Positions 25,346 through 34,826 of a stretch of 64,000 bases of DNA are shown here, piece by piece (within the stretch, counting starts at the first letter, position 1; each line of letters opens with the position of its first letter). The position numbers and the translations under genes were made by a program. Under the pieces are notes generated by a model. It was given only the letters and a program-made list of their open reading frames with translations, searched no databases and was not told where the DNA came from. The stretch lies in NCBI RefSeq assembly GCF_022829285.1, contig NZ_JAKSYI010000118.1, positions 62,001 through 126,000 on the forward strand. The letters are read 5' to 3'. Origin of the DNA: Methylobacterium sp. J-078. Its GTDB lineage: Bacteria > Pseudomonadota > Alphaproteobacteria > Rhizobiales > Beijerinckiaceae.

Positions 25346-26023
25346 TCACACCCGCGGCGCGGGCTGGTTCGGGTCGACGAGGTAGCCGAGGCCCCGCACG
25401 GTCTGGATCAGGTCGACGGCGAGCTTCTTGCGCAGGCGGCCGACGAAGACCTCGATGGTGTTGGAATCGCGGTCGAAATCCTGATCGTAGAGGTGCTCGG
25501 TCAGCTCGGCCCGCGAGACCACGCGGCCGGTGTGGTGCATCAGGTAGGAGAGCAGGCGGTACTCGTGGCTCGTGAGCTTGACCGGATTGCCGTCCACGAA
25601 GACCCGGCCGGAGCGGGTGTCGAGCACCACCGGCCCGCAGGCGATCTGGCTGGTGGCGTGGCCGGCCGCGCGCCGCAGCAGGGCACGCACGCGGGCCATC
25701 AGCTCCTCCATGTGGAAGGGCTTCGTCACGTAGTCGTCGGCCCCCGCATCGAAGCCGTCGACCTTGTCGGACCAGCGGTCCCGGGCGGTGAGGATGATGA
25801 CGGGGGTCTTGATGCCGGCCCGGCGCCACTTCTGGAGGACGCTGACGCCGTCGGTCTTGGGCAGGCCCATGTCGAGGATGATCGCGTCGTAGGGCTCGTT
25901 CTCGCCGAGATAGCCGCCCTCCTCGCCGTCGAAGGCCTTGTCGGCCACGTAGCCGGCCTCCTCCAGCGCGGTCACCACCTGCCGGTTGATGTCCCGGTCA
26001 TCCTCCACCACGAGCAAGCGCAC
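25346..26023 (-). CDS. OmpR-family response regulator
   Basis: A 225-residue regulator. The receiver domain starts MRLLVVEDDRD, has the phospho-accepting aspartate in ILDMGLP near residue 51, the switch threonine in ILTAR and the lysine in KPFHMEELM. The C-terminal winged helix contains LTSHEYRLLSYLMHH and FVGRLRKKL. It resembles FeuP/PhoP of Rhizobiales, and the sensor kinase at 23118 is its likely partner. Normally the two would be co-transcribed; here vapBC on the other strand sits between them. Confidence 0.9.
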   Translation of the reverse strand: MRLLVVEDDRDINRQVVTALEEAGYVADKAFDGEEGGYLGENEPYDAIILDMGLPKTDGVSVLQKWRRAGIKTPVIILTARDRWSDKVDGFDAGADDYVTKPFHMEELMARVRALLRRAAGHATSQIACGPVVLDTRSGRVFVDGNPVKLTSHEYRLLSYLMHHTGRVVSRAELTEHLYDQDFDRDSNTIEVFVGRLRKKLAVDLIQTVRGLGYLVDPNQPAPRV

Positions 26024-26142
26024 GGTCCAGAACTCCTACGATGATGGCCCGAACCTCGTCCGTCGCGAGCAACGCACGTTAGACGGCCCGCGCCGGACGC
26101 GAAACACCCTTCCGGGTCCCCGCGCGATCACGTTCGACGGTC

Positions 26143-26505
26143 TCAGGGTCCGCTGACCTGACCGGTGGTGGCGTCCACCATGACGTGGACGAACTGCCCG
26201 TCCCGGCGCAGGGCCGTGAGCAGGTAGACCAGCGTCTCGTCGTTGCGGCACAGGCGCGCCCGTTGGATCTCGGCGCGCGGGATGACCTGACGCGCGGCGC
26301 GGATCGCCGCCACGGGGGCGATCACGCGCTTGTCGGCCACCGCCTCGCGCAGGTCGGCGGCACTGAGGCAGGTCTCGCTGCGCGGAACGGCGATGACGGG
26401 CGCGGCGACGGTTCCGGGCGTCTCCTCGGCGAGCGTATCGATCGAGCCCGTCGCGAATCCCGCGATGGTCAGTCCGATCAACAGCAGGGCGAGAAGGATA
26501 CGCAT
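26143..26505 (-). CDS. Secreted PepSY-like protein
   Basis: A 120-residue protein beginning MRILLALLLIGLTIAGFATG, a signal peptide or anchor. A single PepSY-like fold follows: AAIRAARQVIPRAEIQRARL and, at the end, VHVMVDATTGQVSGP, the usual strand ending with DxxTGxV. It lies just upstream of the response regulator on the same strand, a pattern seen with PhoPQ-type systems where PepSY proteins are periplasmic regulators or targets. Role inferred from neighbours. Confidence 0.7.
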   Translation of the reverse strand: MRILLALLLIGLTIAGFATGSIDTLAEETPGTVAAPVIAVPRSETCLSAADLREAVADKRVIAPVAAIRAARQVIPRAEIQRARLCRNDETLVYLLTALRRDGQFVHVMVDATTGQVSGP

Positions 26506-26688
26506 GATGGACAGATCTAGGGACGAGGCACTGAATGCGCCCTGAATAGCGAGCCAAGCCGAACCTCGGCTATCCGGTTCCCGGCATGGCTGCCCCCCAC
26601 CGGGCTCCTCCGCGTTTGGCATCCGCATCCCTCAGACCAAATCCTGTACCTGAGGGCTGGCCGTGGTCCGATACGGCTTGGGCGATGC

Positions 26689-26714
26689 GGCCTCCCCTCG
26701 ATCGAGGGGCGGCC
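26689..26714 (-). terminator. Hairpin at the end of the GTA-associated block
   Basis: Arms GGCCTCCCCTCGA and TCGAGGGGCGGCC pair over 13 positions with one G-T wobble, immediately after the stop of the last gene of the minus-strand block. The core 16 bases are a perfect palindrome. It has no T-run but is well placed to end the long GTA transcript. Confidence 0.5.
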
Positions 26715-26717
26715 GTA

Positions 26718-26918
26718 TCAGAGGCCGCCCGGGGCAAGGCGGGCGAGGGTCGCCTGCAGGACCGAGCCGATCTCGGCCTGCCGGTCGACATGGTCGAGGG
26801 CGGCCTTGCGCAGGGCCAGGCTGGAGCGCTCGAAGCGCCGGCGGGCGGCGGTGAGGCGCAGGGCCGCGAGGCGGCGGCAGCGCCCGCGCCGGAGCACGCG
26901 AAGGTCGGGTCGGGTCAC
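26718..26918 (-). CDS. Small basic helical protein, GTA-associated
   Basis: A 66-residue frame with a GTG start behind a near-perfect ribosome-binding site (GAGGAGG, five bases away). The product is arginine-rich and looks fully helical (RRLAALRLTAARRRFERSSLALRKAALDH). It follows the 115-residue gene with ten bases between and shares its strand, so both belong to the lysis end of the GTA block. No known family recognised. Confidence 0.5.
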   Translation of the reverse strand: MTRPDLRVLRRGRCRRLAALRLTAARRRFERSSLALRKAALDHVDRQAEIGSVLQATLARLAPGGL

Positions 26919-26928
26919 GGCATCCTCC

Positions 26929-27276
26929 TCAGGGGCGGGCGCGCGGCTCGCCGAGCCGGCGCAGGATCTCGTCGAACTTCTCGCGGCCGCGCTCGTCGCT
27001 GCGCTCGACGCCGCGCGCGACCTCGGCGGTGAGCCGGGCCAGGTCCTCCAGCACGCGGGTCCTGCTTTCCAGGGCGGCTGCCACGGCGGCGTTGGTCTGC
27101 GAGGCCCGCTCCAGGGCGGTCGCTGTGGCGCCCGCATCCACCAGGCGCGCCTCCTGGGCGCGGGCGCCCTCGCGGTGCAGGTGGAGGCAGGCGAGCCCGA
27201 GCAGGACGGCGACGATCCAACCCGCGCCCTCCTGGGAGACGAGCAGGCGGGCGGCCTCGAGGGCGATCTTTTCCAA
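26929..27276 (-). CDS. Membrane-anchored coiled-coil protein, holin-like region
   Basis: A 115-residue protein with one N-terminal transmembrane helix (EGAGWIVAVLLGLACLHLH, residues 16-34) and a long helical, probably coiled-coil tail rich in alanine, arginine and glutamate. Its position after the lysozyme and the 174-residue membrane gene suggests a lysis accessory such as a spanin- or holin-like protein. I cannot assign it to a family. Confidence 0.55.
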   Translation of the reverse strand: MEKIALEAARLLVSQEGAGWIVAVLLGLACLHLHREGARAQEARLVDAGATATALERASQTNAAVAAALESRTRVLEDLARLTAEVARGVERSDERGREKFDEILRRLGEPRARP

Positions 27277-27303
27277 GGGCCCGGTCTCCGGCGTGCGGGG
27301 TGG

Positions 27304-27828
27304 TCAGGGCAGGGTGGCGGGGCGGCGCCCGCGCGCGGCCTCCAGGGCCGGCGCGAGGGTGTTGTCCGCCGTGGCCGCCTCCTCGAGGGGCAGGCTGCGG
27401 AACACCTTCTCGCCGAGGCCCTCGACCCCGCCGGCCGCGCGGACGAGCCAGCCCGGGGCCTGTTCCAGGGCGCGCTCGACCGCGCTGGCGATCACCCGCG
27501 CGCCCACCGGCACCGTCAGGGTCCGGCCGCGCACGGCCCCGGCCACGGCGTTGATGCCGTAATCGGCGACGTTGCGCACGAGCCGCTCCACCAGGGTGCT
27601 GGTGACGAGGACGCGCAAGGGGCCGGTCAGGCGGGCCAGGGCCGCCAGGGCGGCGGTGGCGGCCAGGGGGACGAGCACGGCGCCCAGGCCCTGGATCGCC
27701 TCCGCGAGGGCATCGCCCCAGGGCAGGACGATCGCGGGCCCGGCGGCCGCGCAGGGTCCGGTGAGGGCGGCGAGGATCACGGCTCCGGCGGCGAGCGGAC
27801 GGACGCGGGATGCGGCGAAAGGGACCAT
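27304..27828 (-). CDS. Holin-like membrane protein, GTA-associated
   Basis: A 174-residue protein with a signal-like start and hydrophobic segments at about residues 10-30 and 48-70. A conserved-looking block VRNVADYGINAVAGAVRGRTLTVPVG follows near 85-110, and the tail is amphipathic. It is next to the lysozyme gene on the same strand, where a holin would be expected. The role is inferred from position and hydrophobicity only. Confidence 0.55.
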   Translation of the reverse strand: MVPFAASRVRPLAAGAVILAALTGPCAAAGPAIVLPWGDALAEAIQGLGAVLVPLAATAALAALARLTGPLRVLVTSTLVERLVRNVADYGINAVAGAVRGRTLTVPVGARVIASAVERALEQAPGWLVRAAGGVEGLGEKVFRSLPLEEAATADNTLAPALEAARGRRPATLP

Positions 27829-27891
27829 GGTGGGCTCCGGGGTTCGGCGACGGGATTCGGGCAGGAGATGCAGCGAGGGGGCTCGGGGCGG

Positions 27892-28557
27892 TCAGCCGGT
27901 CCGGCCGGCACCGGCCCGCAGGGCGGACCAGAGGCGAGCCCAAACCCCCGGCGCAGGCGGGGTCTCCGACGCCGGCAGGGGGGCGGGGGCAAGACGAGTG
28001 GGGGCAAGCGGGGCCGGGACCGGGACCCGTGCGCGCGGCACGGACCGGCGCGGGGCGGGGAGGCTCGAGACCGGCGGGCTCGGGGCTGGGATCGGCGCCG
28101 CGTCGCCCCGGCGGGCCCGAGGCAGGGCCTGGGCGTAGGGCGTGCGGAACTGATCGTACTCGGCGCCCCGGCGCGGGATCAGCGCGGCCGGGCGGTTCCA
28201 CATCAGGATCGCCTCGGCGGCCCCGGCGCGGTCCCCCGCTCTCAGGCGGCGCAGCACCGTCGAGCGCGCGAAGGCCGCCGGGCCGATGTTGAAGCAGAGC
28301 GAGACCAGGGCGTCGAAGGCGTGGTCCGGCAGGTCCGCGGGGACCGCCGCCGCCACGCTGCGCACGTAGCGGGCGAGATCGCGCCGGAAGAGCGCGTCGC
28401 AGGCGGCGTCGGTCAGCCGCAGGCCCGGCGTGACCACGGGCGGTCCGGCGGCGGCGGTGTGTCCGACGCCGATGGTCCAGATGCCGACGCTGTCGCGGTA
28501 GGCGGTCAGGCGGCGGCCCTCCCGGGCGATCAGCACGGCCTCGCCGATGGCGCTCAT
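27892..28557 (-). CDS. Phage-type lysozyme (GH24) with proline-rich tail
   Basis: The catalytic domain occupies roughly the first 150 of 221 residues. IAREGRRLTAYRDSVGIWTIGVGHT contains the glutamate, aspartate and threonine of the T4-lysozyme-type E-D-T triad; DALVSLCFNIGPAAF and WNRPAALIPRRGAEYDQF complete the GH24 signature. The remaining 70 residues are rich in proline and arginine. It would cut peptidoglycan during release of GTA particles. Starts at 28557 or 28563 are equally possible. Confidence 0.88.
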   Translation of the reverse strand: MSAIGEAVLIAREGRRLTAYRDSVGIWTIGVGHTAAAGPPVVTPGLRLTDAACDALFRRDLARYVRSVAAAVPADLPDHAFDALVSLCFNIGPAAFARSTVLRRLRAGDRAGAAEAILMWNRPAALIPRRGAEYDQFRTPYAQALPRARRGDAAPIPAPSPPVSSLPAPRRSVPRARVPVPAPLAPTRLAPAPLPASETPPAPGVWARLWSALRAGAGRTG

Positions 28558-28638
28558 GTCCATGTGCCAACTCCGGTTGCTTGAAGACTGCGGGGATCGA
28601 TGCGACATCCATCCTGGTCACGTGGTCAGGAGGCGGAT

Positions 28639-28869
28639 ATGCTGCGAAAGCTTGTCTCGGCTGCTTTGAGGCGGGATTTGTCCGAGGACGACGGTCCGGC
28701 GGACTCCAGCGGCGGGGCCGTCCAATCGGTGGCGGCCGCGGCGCCTCCGGATCCGGAATTCCCGCCGATGCAGCCGGTGCGGCCACCGGCGGCGGAGAAC
28801 GACAATCCCCTGTCGGGGTTCTGCCCCACGGTGGAAGCGAGCCTGCAGGCGGCGGGCTACCTGCGCTGA
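28639..28869 (+). CDS. Small proline-rich hypothetical protein
   Basis: A 76-residue frame with ATG preceded by a strong AGGAGG sequence five bases upstream. The product begins MLRKLVSAALRRDL, an amphipathic helix, then a disordered proline/alanine-rich middle, and ends NPLSGFCPTVEASLQAAGYLR. It lies on the opposite strand to the surrounding GTA genes, divergent from lysozyme and convergent with the tail-fibre gene. The ribosome-binding site is the main reason to accept it. Function unknown. Confidence 0.45.
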   Translation: MLRKLVSAALRRDLSEDDGPADSSGGAVQSVAAAAPPDPEFPPMQPVRPPAAENDNPLSGFCPTVEASLQAAGYLR

Positions 28870-28873
28870 CGTC

Positions 28874-30745
28874 TCAGGGCGTGCCGGTTTCGAGGGCCGT
28901 GAGCCGCGCATCGAACCCGCGCGCCAGGAACAGCAGCAATTCGTCGGTGCGGAAGCCGTAGCGCTCCCCGGCCGGCGTGCCCGGTGTCGCGGGCCGCGCC
29001 GGGATCGCGGGCCGCGTCGGCATCCCGTCCGCGCCGTATTCGGGCTCGGAGCCCGGTGTCGCGGGCGCGGGTTCGGTTGCCGCCCAGGCATCGCGGCAGA
29101 CGAGGCCGAGGGCGAAGGGGTCGAGGCCGTGCCCGGCCAGGACCGCGATCGCCCGCTGGACCGTCAGGCCCACATGGAGCCGCGCGCCGTCGCCCTTGGC
29201 CGCCACGGCGTCGAGGAATCGGAACGTCCCGATCTCCCGCGCCAGGGCGGTCGCCGCCGCGATCTGCGCCTCCGTCAGCGGCGTCACGGGCGTCTTCTCG
29301 CGAGCATCCGACGTGTTGATGCTGCCGGTCGCCGCGTAGACCACCGTGGCGCGCTGCGTCGCGGTGCCAAAGCTGAACGCGTTGTCCGTGCCGTGCGCGA
29401 CCACCCCGCCGAAGGTCGCCGGCCCGCTCGTCGCGAGCGAGCGGAACGTGCCGATGCCGGCGGTGTACGCGGTTCCGGCGGCCAGGATGACGCCGATGCC
29501 GAGCTTGAGGGAGCTTTCCTCCCCGTTGACGCAGGCCACGAGGAGCCAGTTCGAGGGTGTCTGGAAGTTCGCGCCGAAGCTCGTGATGCGCAGCGTCACC
29601 GCACTTTTGCCCCCGCCCGGCGTATGGACGGCCCAGAGCCCTTCCCACGCGTTCAGGACGATGCCCTCCGCGTTGGCTGGGCGCGCGACACCGTTATAGA
29701 CCTGTTCGGCGGGGATGCCGCCGCTCGGAAAGTTCACCTCCACGTGGCCCTCGATCGCGGTCTCCTGGCCGACCGGAATGCACAGGAAGCGGTTGGTCCA
29801 CCGGACCCGGCCGCCCGGCCCGCCCCAGGTGATCGTCCCGCCGCCGGTCATGGTCGCTTGCGCCTTGAGGTAGTCGCTCGCGGCGCCCGACAGGGTGCCG
29901 AGGCCGGTGTCGAGGCGCGTGCGCGGGGTGGTCGTGCCGAGGCCGAGATTGCCGGCGCCGTCCACGCGCAGGCGTTCCGTGCCGGCGGTGGCGACGGCCC
30001 AGCGGTCGGCGCCTGGGGAGAACGTGCCCGTATCCGGGTCGCCCGCTGCCGCCAGCGCGGGGGCGGCGGCGGCGCCCGCCACCACGGCCAGCGCCCCGGT
30101 GCCACGGTTGACCCGCAGGGCTTCGCGGAAGGTGCTGCCATCGGCCGAGACCTTCAGGGACAGGTCGTCGTCGCCGGTGAGGCCGAGCTCGGCCCTGCCG
30201 GAAAAGCCGCTCTGAAACAGGAGCGAGAGGACGTTGCCGGCGGCCTGCTTGTTGAGGATGTAGCGCAGGTCGCCCGATCCGCCCTCGCCGGTGGTCAGGG
30301 CGGTCCACAGGGCCTTGTTCAGCTTGGCGGCGAACGGGTTGCCGGCATCCGCCGTCGTGCCGAGCCCCACGCGCGCGAGGTTCTGCAGGGCCGCGATGGT
30401 GCTGCCGAGGGCGATCCAGGCGCTGCCCGAATGGACGTAGACCAGGCCCTCGTCGGCGATCCAGGCAAGCCAGCCCGCCCGGGGGACCGCGCCGATCCAG
30501 ACCCCGTCCTGGAAGCGGACGACCTGCCCCGAGAGCCCGGCCCAGGCCCCGGTCGGCTCGGACGCCAGCACGAGATAGCGATCGCCCTCGGTTGGGCTCG
30601 GTGGCGGGCTCGCCCGGTCCTTGTCGAGGCAGGCGAGGTGGACCAGGGCGTCGAGCTCGGCCAGGGCCTCGTTGTGGGTGACGTGCTTCTGGGCCTGCCC
30701 CGCCGCGATCAGCGGCAGGGCGAGGCGGGGGGTGGTCTCGGACAT
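28874..30745 (-). CDS. DUF2793 tail-fibre protein with S74-like C-terminus
   Basis: A 623-residue protein. Residues 1-105 match the DUF2793 domain (RLALPLIAAGQAQKHVTHNEALAELD) found at the start of GTA and phage fibre proteins. A repetitive beta-rich fibre region follows. The C-terminus contains SINTSDAREKTPVTPLTEAQ, the start of an intramolecular-chaperone (peptidase S74-like) region that trims itself after trimer assembly in phage fibres. It probably forms the receptor-contacting fibre of the GTA particle. It lies 44 bases from gp15. Confidence 0.83.
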   Translation of the reverse strand: MSETTPRLALPLIAAGQAQKHVTHNEALAELDALVHLACLDKDRASPPPSPTEGDRYLVLASEPTGAWAGLSGQVVRFQDGVWIGAVPRAGWLAWIADEGLVYVHSGSAWIALGSTIAALQNLARVGLGTTADAGNPFAAKLNKALWTALTTGEGGSGDLRYILNKQAAGNVLSLLFQSGFSGRAELGLTGDDDLSLKVSADGSTFREALRVNRGTGALAVVAGAAAAPALAAAGDPDTGTFSPGADRWAVATAGTERLRVDGAGNLGLGTTTPRTRLDTGLGTLSGAASDYLKAQATMTGGGTITWGGPGGRVRWTNRFLCIPVGQETAIEGHVEVNFPSGGIPAEQVYNGVARPANAEGIVLNAWEGLWAVHTPGGGKSAVTLRITSFGANFQTPSNWLLVACVNGEESSLKLGIGVILAAGTAYTAGIGTFRSLATSGPATFGGVVAHGTDNAFSFGTATQRATVVYAATGSINTSDAREKTPVTPLTEAQIAAATALAREIGTFRFLDAVAAKGDGARLHVGLTVQRAIAVLAGHGLDPFALGLVCRDAWAATEPAPATPGSEPEYGADGMPTRPAIPARPATPGTPAGERYGFRTDELLLFLARGFDARLTALETGTP

Positions 30746-30789
30746 CGGCCGGCTCCGGAACGGGGTTGAGGACGGGAAGCATGCCCGGT

Positions 30790-33700
30790 TCAGGGCGCGC
30801 GGACCGGGAGGCGGCCGCGCGTCGCCGGGCCGGGCCCGGTCAGGGTGCCGATCTGGGCGACGGCGACGTCGAGCCGGTCTTGAGGGCCGCCGAAATCGGC
30901 GGCCTCGTCGGCGGCGGCGTAGAGCAGGCCCGGCCCGTCCGCCGTCAGGCTGCGCAGGCTCGCGCCGTCGCGTCCGAACACCGTGACCCGGTAGGCGTCG
31001 GGCGCTTCCCCCGGCGGTTCGGCCACGTCCCAGGAATCGCCGTCGCGCCGGGCCCGGCGCATCCAGGACAGGCGCACGCCCGCCGGCTCCCGCCGGGCGC
31101 GCAGATGGACCGGGCGTAAGGGACGGAAGGCGTCCAGGCCGGCCTGCGCGGACAGCTCCACGAAGGCCGGGTCGGCGGGATCGCGCTCGGCGGGGCCGAT
31201 CCGGTAGCGGAAGCGCCGTCCGGCCTCGTCGAGGCGCGTGACGAGGGGCACGATCGCCGCGTCGAGGCGCACGACGAGGCTGCCGGCCGGGATGGGCCGC
31301 CCGGCTGCGGCCTCGCTCCCGGCGAGCCCCCGCAGGAGGCCGGTCAGGCGGTAGGTCTCCCGCCCGATCAGCGCGGCGCCCGCCGCCGAGATCAGCTCGA
31401 TGTCGCCGTCGGGCCCCCGCAGGGCGAAGAGGTTGCCGCCCGCGAGGGCCGCGTCCGGGGCGATCGATCCGAGATCGCCCGCATGCCGCAGGCGGACGTC
31501 GAGCCGGGCGCCCCGGTCGAAGCGCCAGAGCGGGCCGGGGGCGAGTTCGGTCAGGGTCTCGCCGAGGGCGGCGGGGTAGTCGACAGTTCCGAACGGGCTC
31601 AAGGGGGCCTCGGCGCCCTCCGCCCGCCAGATCGCCACCGTGCCGGGCCAGGGATCGGCCGCCACCGCCAGCACCTGGAGGGGCGCCGGTGCGCCGCGAT
31701 CGGCCGGCAGGTCGAGGGCGACCGCGAAGGGCGGCCCGGCGAGCGCCGGCAGGGCGCGGCGCGGGCGCGCCTCCGCCCGGTCGCCGGCCCGGGACGGGCC
31801 ACCGGCGAGCGGCACCCCGCGCGTCTCCACCTGGCGGCCGAGCGGATTGTCGGCGATGCGCAGGATGCGGTGGGGCGCGCCCTCGCCCGGCAGGGCGAGG
31901 AGGTCGCCGGGCACGAGGTCGATCCGGCGCGGGCTCACGGTAAAGCGGGCGGTGTCGCGGGCGGCGAGGCGGGCGTCGAGGGCGGCCTCGGCCAGGGCCT
32001 CGGCGCTCTCGCGGCGGGTGACGATGGCGGCCTCCATCCGCGCCTCGCGCCGGCGCGCGTCGGTGGGGCGGATCGCGGCGGCGCTGGCGCGGCGGTATTC
32101 GGGGCTGTCCGCGTCGGTGAAGCCGAACTCGACCGAGCGGGGCAGTTCCGCCTCCTCCGCGCGGACCCGGTTCAGGGGCGCGTCCCCGGCCCGCATCGTC
32201 ACGAGGTCGCCGGCCTCCAGAACCAGCGGGTCCGTGCGGCGCGGCCCGCTCACGGTCAGGGTCCCGGCCAAGGCCGCGACGTCGAGGCCGTAGACCTCCG
32301 CGAGGGGCTCCAGGGCGGCCCGGGCCGACATCGGCCGGTCGATGACGTAGCCGTCGAGGAAGGCGTCCGCCGTGATCGCGGCCGGCACGGCGATGCCGAG
32401 GTCGGACAGGATCGCGCCGACGAGGCGGTCGAGTTCCAGCCCCTCCAGGCGCCCGGTGATCCAGTGGCCCACCGCCCAGTTGCCGGCATCCGCCCAGACG
32501 GTGTCGAAGTCGGGAAAGGCCGGGAAGGGCCGCGCGTCCCAGGCCCAGACGAAGATCAAATCGGCCGGCACCATGCGTCCGCCGTAGAGGGGCGAGACCG
32601 GGTTGTGGGCGGGCTCGAAGCCGGGCAGGGCGGGGTCGAACCGGCCCAGGATGGCGGCGAGGCCCCGGGCCTGGATCAGGTCGTCCCGCATCCCCCGCGA
32701 GTGCGGCGGGGCGGCGTTCTCAGCGGATTTCGGGTCGGGGAAGACGTTGGGCCCGTTGGTGCCTCGGTCCACCGCCGGCACGCCGATCTCGGTGAGCCAG
32801 ATCGGCTTGGCGTGGGGCACCCAGGCGGTGGTCCGGGTCTCGCGGCCGCCGTCGCGCTCGACATGGGGGTTCGACCACCAGCCCACGAGGTCCTTGGCCC
32901 GGTGGATCCAGGGCTTGCCGTAGGCCCCGTCGGTGATCGGCGTGCGGACCTGCGCGGCCCGGTCGGCGGCGTCGCGATAGTACCAGTCGAACGCTTCCCC
33001 GGCGCCGATCCGGTCCTTCAGGTAGGCCCGGTCGTAGATGTCCCCGGCGAGCGCCCGGTCGGCGTGGGTGGCCCCGTCGCGCCAGTCGCTGAGCGGCGGG
33101 TAGTAGTCGATCCCGACGGCGTCGATGGCCGGGTCGGAAAAGAGGGCGTCGAGGGGAAAGCGGATCGTCGCCCCGCCGTCGCGGACATCCGCCCCGTACT
33201 CGGTCCAGTCGGCGGCGTAGACGAGCTTCACGCCGGCCCCGAGGCGGGCGCGCACCGCCCGGGCGAGATCGCGGAACCCCGCCACCGCCGGGTAGGCGCC
33301 GCCCGCGCCGCGCACCCGGGTGAGGCCGACGAACTCGCTGCCGACGATGAAGCCGGCGATGTCCACCCCCTGCGCCATCCAGGCGGCGGCCAGATCCGCG
33401 TAGTGCAGCAGGAACCCGCGATAGGATTCGAAGAACGCGGCCACCTGCGCGTCCGCCGCCGCCGTGCCGTCGGGGCTTGCCGGCAGGCCGGGCGCGGGGT
33501 GGCAGGTGATGCGCCCGCGCCAGGGATAGGGCGGCTGGTTTCCGGCCCCGCGCGGATCGGGCCGGGTGTTGCCGGTAGGCACATCCATCATCACGAAGGG
33601 ATAGAGCACCACGCCGAGGCCGCGCCGGCGCAGCTCGGCCACGAGCCGGGTCAGGCCCGCATCCGAGGGGGTGCCGCCATAGGCGGAGCCGCCCCCCGGC

Positions 33701-34674
33701 GCCGCCGAGACGCGGCCGACCTGCGCCCGTCCGAGGCCGGCCACCGACCAGATGTCGCCGGTCGTCACCTTGGTGGCATTGTCGACCTTCGGCTGGATCG
33801 TGCAGGCGCCGACGCGCAGGTCGTCGCCGAACCAGCTCGCCACCACGGAGACGCGGGTCAGGCGCGGGCACAGGGCCTGGAGCGCGTCGAGGGAGGCGAC
33901 GACGTCGGTGCCGGCCTGAAGCTGGAACCGGTTGGCGGGCCGCGTGGTCCCGAAGCCGGAATCCTCGGTGACGCGCGCCGGGTCGAGCCCGAACTCGGTG
34001 GAGCCGGGAATCAGGCAGACGGCCCGGATCATCCCGGCGAGCCCCGAGACCGGGCGGATCACCTCGAAGGCGAATTGCGGGACGCGGTTGCCGAACTCGG
34101 CCAGGGCCAGGCGCTCGAACACCACGTAGGTGAGGCCCCGATAGGCGGGCGCGTTCCCGGGCCCCTCCTTGGCGACGACGAGCGGGTCGGGTGCCTGGTC
34201 CGCCCCGCCCCGGTGCAGGCGGTACGCGAGGGTGGTCAGGTCGAGCTCGCGCCCGTCCGCCCAGACCCGGCGGATGCCCGCGATCTCGCCCTCGCACAGG
34301 CCGATGGCGAGGTCGACGAAGTAGGCGTAGGCCGTGCGCACGGTTCGGCCGCCGCCCCCGCCGCCCTTGGCCCCGGCCGCCCGCTCGACGCTGGTGCTCG
34401 CGACCTCCAGGGGCCGCGTCGCCCAGATCAGGGTCCCACCGATCCGAGCCCGGCCGTAGACGCGCGGGATCGGGTCGCCCTCGGTGGAGCTCAGGCCCGC
34501 CACGTCTGACAGGCGCGGACCTTCGGTCCGGCGGGTGCCGGACCCGCCGAACAGGGCCCCGTCGATGCCGGAGCCGGCGGCCGCGCCGACCGCGCTGCCG
34601 ATGATGCCCCCGATCGGCCCGCCGAGCGCCGTGCCGACCGCCGCCCCGGCCGTTTGCAGGATCAGCGTGGCCAT
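30790..34674 (-). CDS. GTA gp15-like baseplate/tail-tip host-specificity protein
   Basis: A 1294-residue protein, the largest in the GTA block. The N-terminus has glycine-rich hydrophobic repeats (GGIIGSAVGAAAGSGIDGALFGG), then a central TIM-barrel-like domain (roughly residues 350-750, with VYAADWTEYG and DAVGIDYYPPLSDW) known from GTA gp15, then phage-tail and beta-rich domains to the end. In RcGTA this protein forms the central tail tip with a glycoside-hydrolase-like fold for cell-wall penetration. It appears intact, so this end of the cluster has been kept. Confidence 0.9.
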   Translation of the reverse strand: MATLILQTAGAAVGTALGGPIGGIIGSAVGAAAGSGIDGALFGGSGTRRTEGPRLSDVAGLSSTEGDPIPRVYGRARIGGTLIWATRPLEVASTSVERAAGAKGGGGGGRTVRTAYAYFVDLAIGLCEGEIAGIRRVWADGRELDLTTLAYRLHRGGADQAPDPLVVAKEGPGNAPAYRGLTYVVFERLALAEFGNRVPQFAFEVIRPVSGLAGMIRAVCLIPGSTEFGLDPARVTEDSGFGTTRPANRFQLQAGTDVVASLDALQALCPRLTRVSVVASWFGDDLRVGACTIQPKVDNATKVTTGDIWSVAGLGRAQVGRVSAAPGGGSAYGGTPSDAGLTRLVAELRRRGLGVVLYPFVMMDVPTGNTRPDPRGAGNQPPYPWRGRITCHPAPGLPASPDGTAAADAQVAAFFESYRGFLLHYADLAAAWMAQGVDIAGFIVGSEFVGLTRVRGAGGAYPAVAGFRDLARAVRARLGAGVKLVYAADWTEYGADVRDGGATIRFPLDALFSDPAIDAVGIDYYPPLSDWRDGATHADRALAGDIYDRAYLKDRIGAGEAFDWYYRDAADRAAQVRTPITDGAYGKPWIHRAKDLVGWWSNPHVERDGGRETRTTAWVPHAKPIWLTEIGVPAVDRGTNGPNVFPDPKSAENAAPPHSRGMRDDLIQARGLAAILGRFDPALPGFEPAHNPVSPLYGGRMVPADLIFVWAWDARPFPAFPDFDTVWADAGNWAVGHWITGRLEGLELDRLVGAILSDLGIAVPAAITADAFLDGYVIDRPMSARAALEPLAEVYGLDVAALAGTLTVSGPRRTDPLVLEAGDLVTMRAGDAPLNRVRAEEAELPRSVEFGFTDADSPEYRRASAAAIRPTDARRREARMEAAIVTRRESAEALAEAALDARLAARDTARFTVSPRRIDLVPGDLLALPGEGAPHRILRIADNPLGRQVETRGVPLAGGPSRAGDRAEARPRRALPALAGPPFAVALDLPADRGAPAPLQVLAVAADPWPGTVAIWRAEGAEAPLSPFGTVDYPAALGETLTELAPGPLWRFDRGARLDVRLRHAGDLGSIAPDAALAGGNLFALRGPDGDIELISAAGAALIGRETYRLTGLLRGLAGSEAAAGRPIPAGSLVVRLDAAIVPLVTRLDEAGRRFRYRIGPAERDPADPAFVELSAQAGLDAFRPLRPVHLRARREPAGVRLSWMRRARRDGDSWDVAEPPGEAPDAYRVTVFGRDGASLRSLTADGPGLLYAAADEAADFGGPQDRLDVAVAQIGTLTGPGPATRGRLPVRAP

Positions 34675-34802
34675 GGCGGTCTCCGGGTGAGGGCGACGAG
34701 AGCGACGAGGGCTGGAGCGCCGGCGGCGCGCGCACCGGGTCGGGTTCGGGCTATCGCGCCCCGCGGACCCGCCGCCGCGCCCCGGCTCGTCCTTGCGGGT
34801 GA

Positions 34803-34820
34803 ATAGCGATATGCTATATT
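34803..34820 (+). promoter_or_regulatory. Predicted promoter/operator of the toxin-antitoxin pair
   Basis: Inverted arms ATAGC and GCTAT flank GATAT, overlapping a TATATT hexamer at 34815-34820 that would serve as a -10 box. The first start codon (GTG at 34827) lies only seven bases later, so the transcript may be nearly leaderless. The AT-rich palindrome is a good candidate site for the antitoxin. Confidence 0.5.
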
Positions 34821-34826
34821 TCAGCC

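Noticed and set aside
31483..34509. 1008-codon plus-strand frame
   Set aside because: It lies wholly opposite the gp15 gene, has no known motifs, and is rich in Gly/Arg/Pro as expected of the antisense of high-GC coding DNA.
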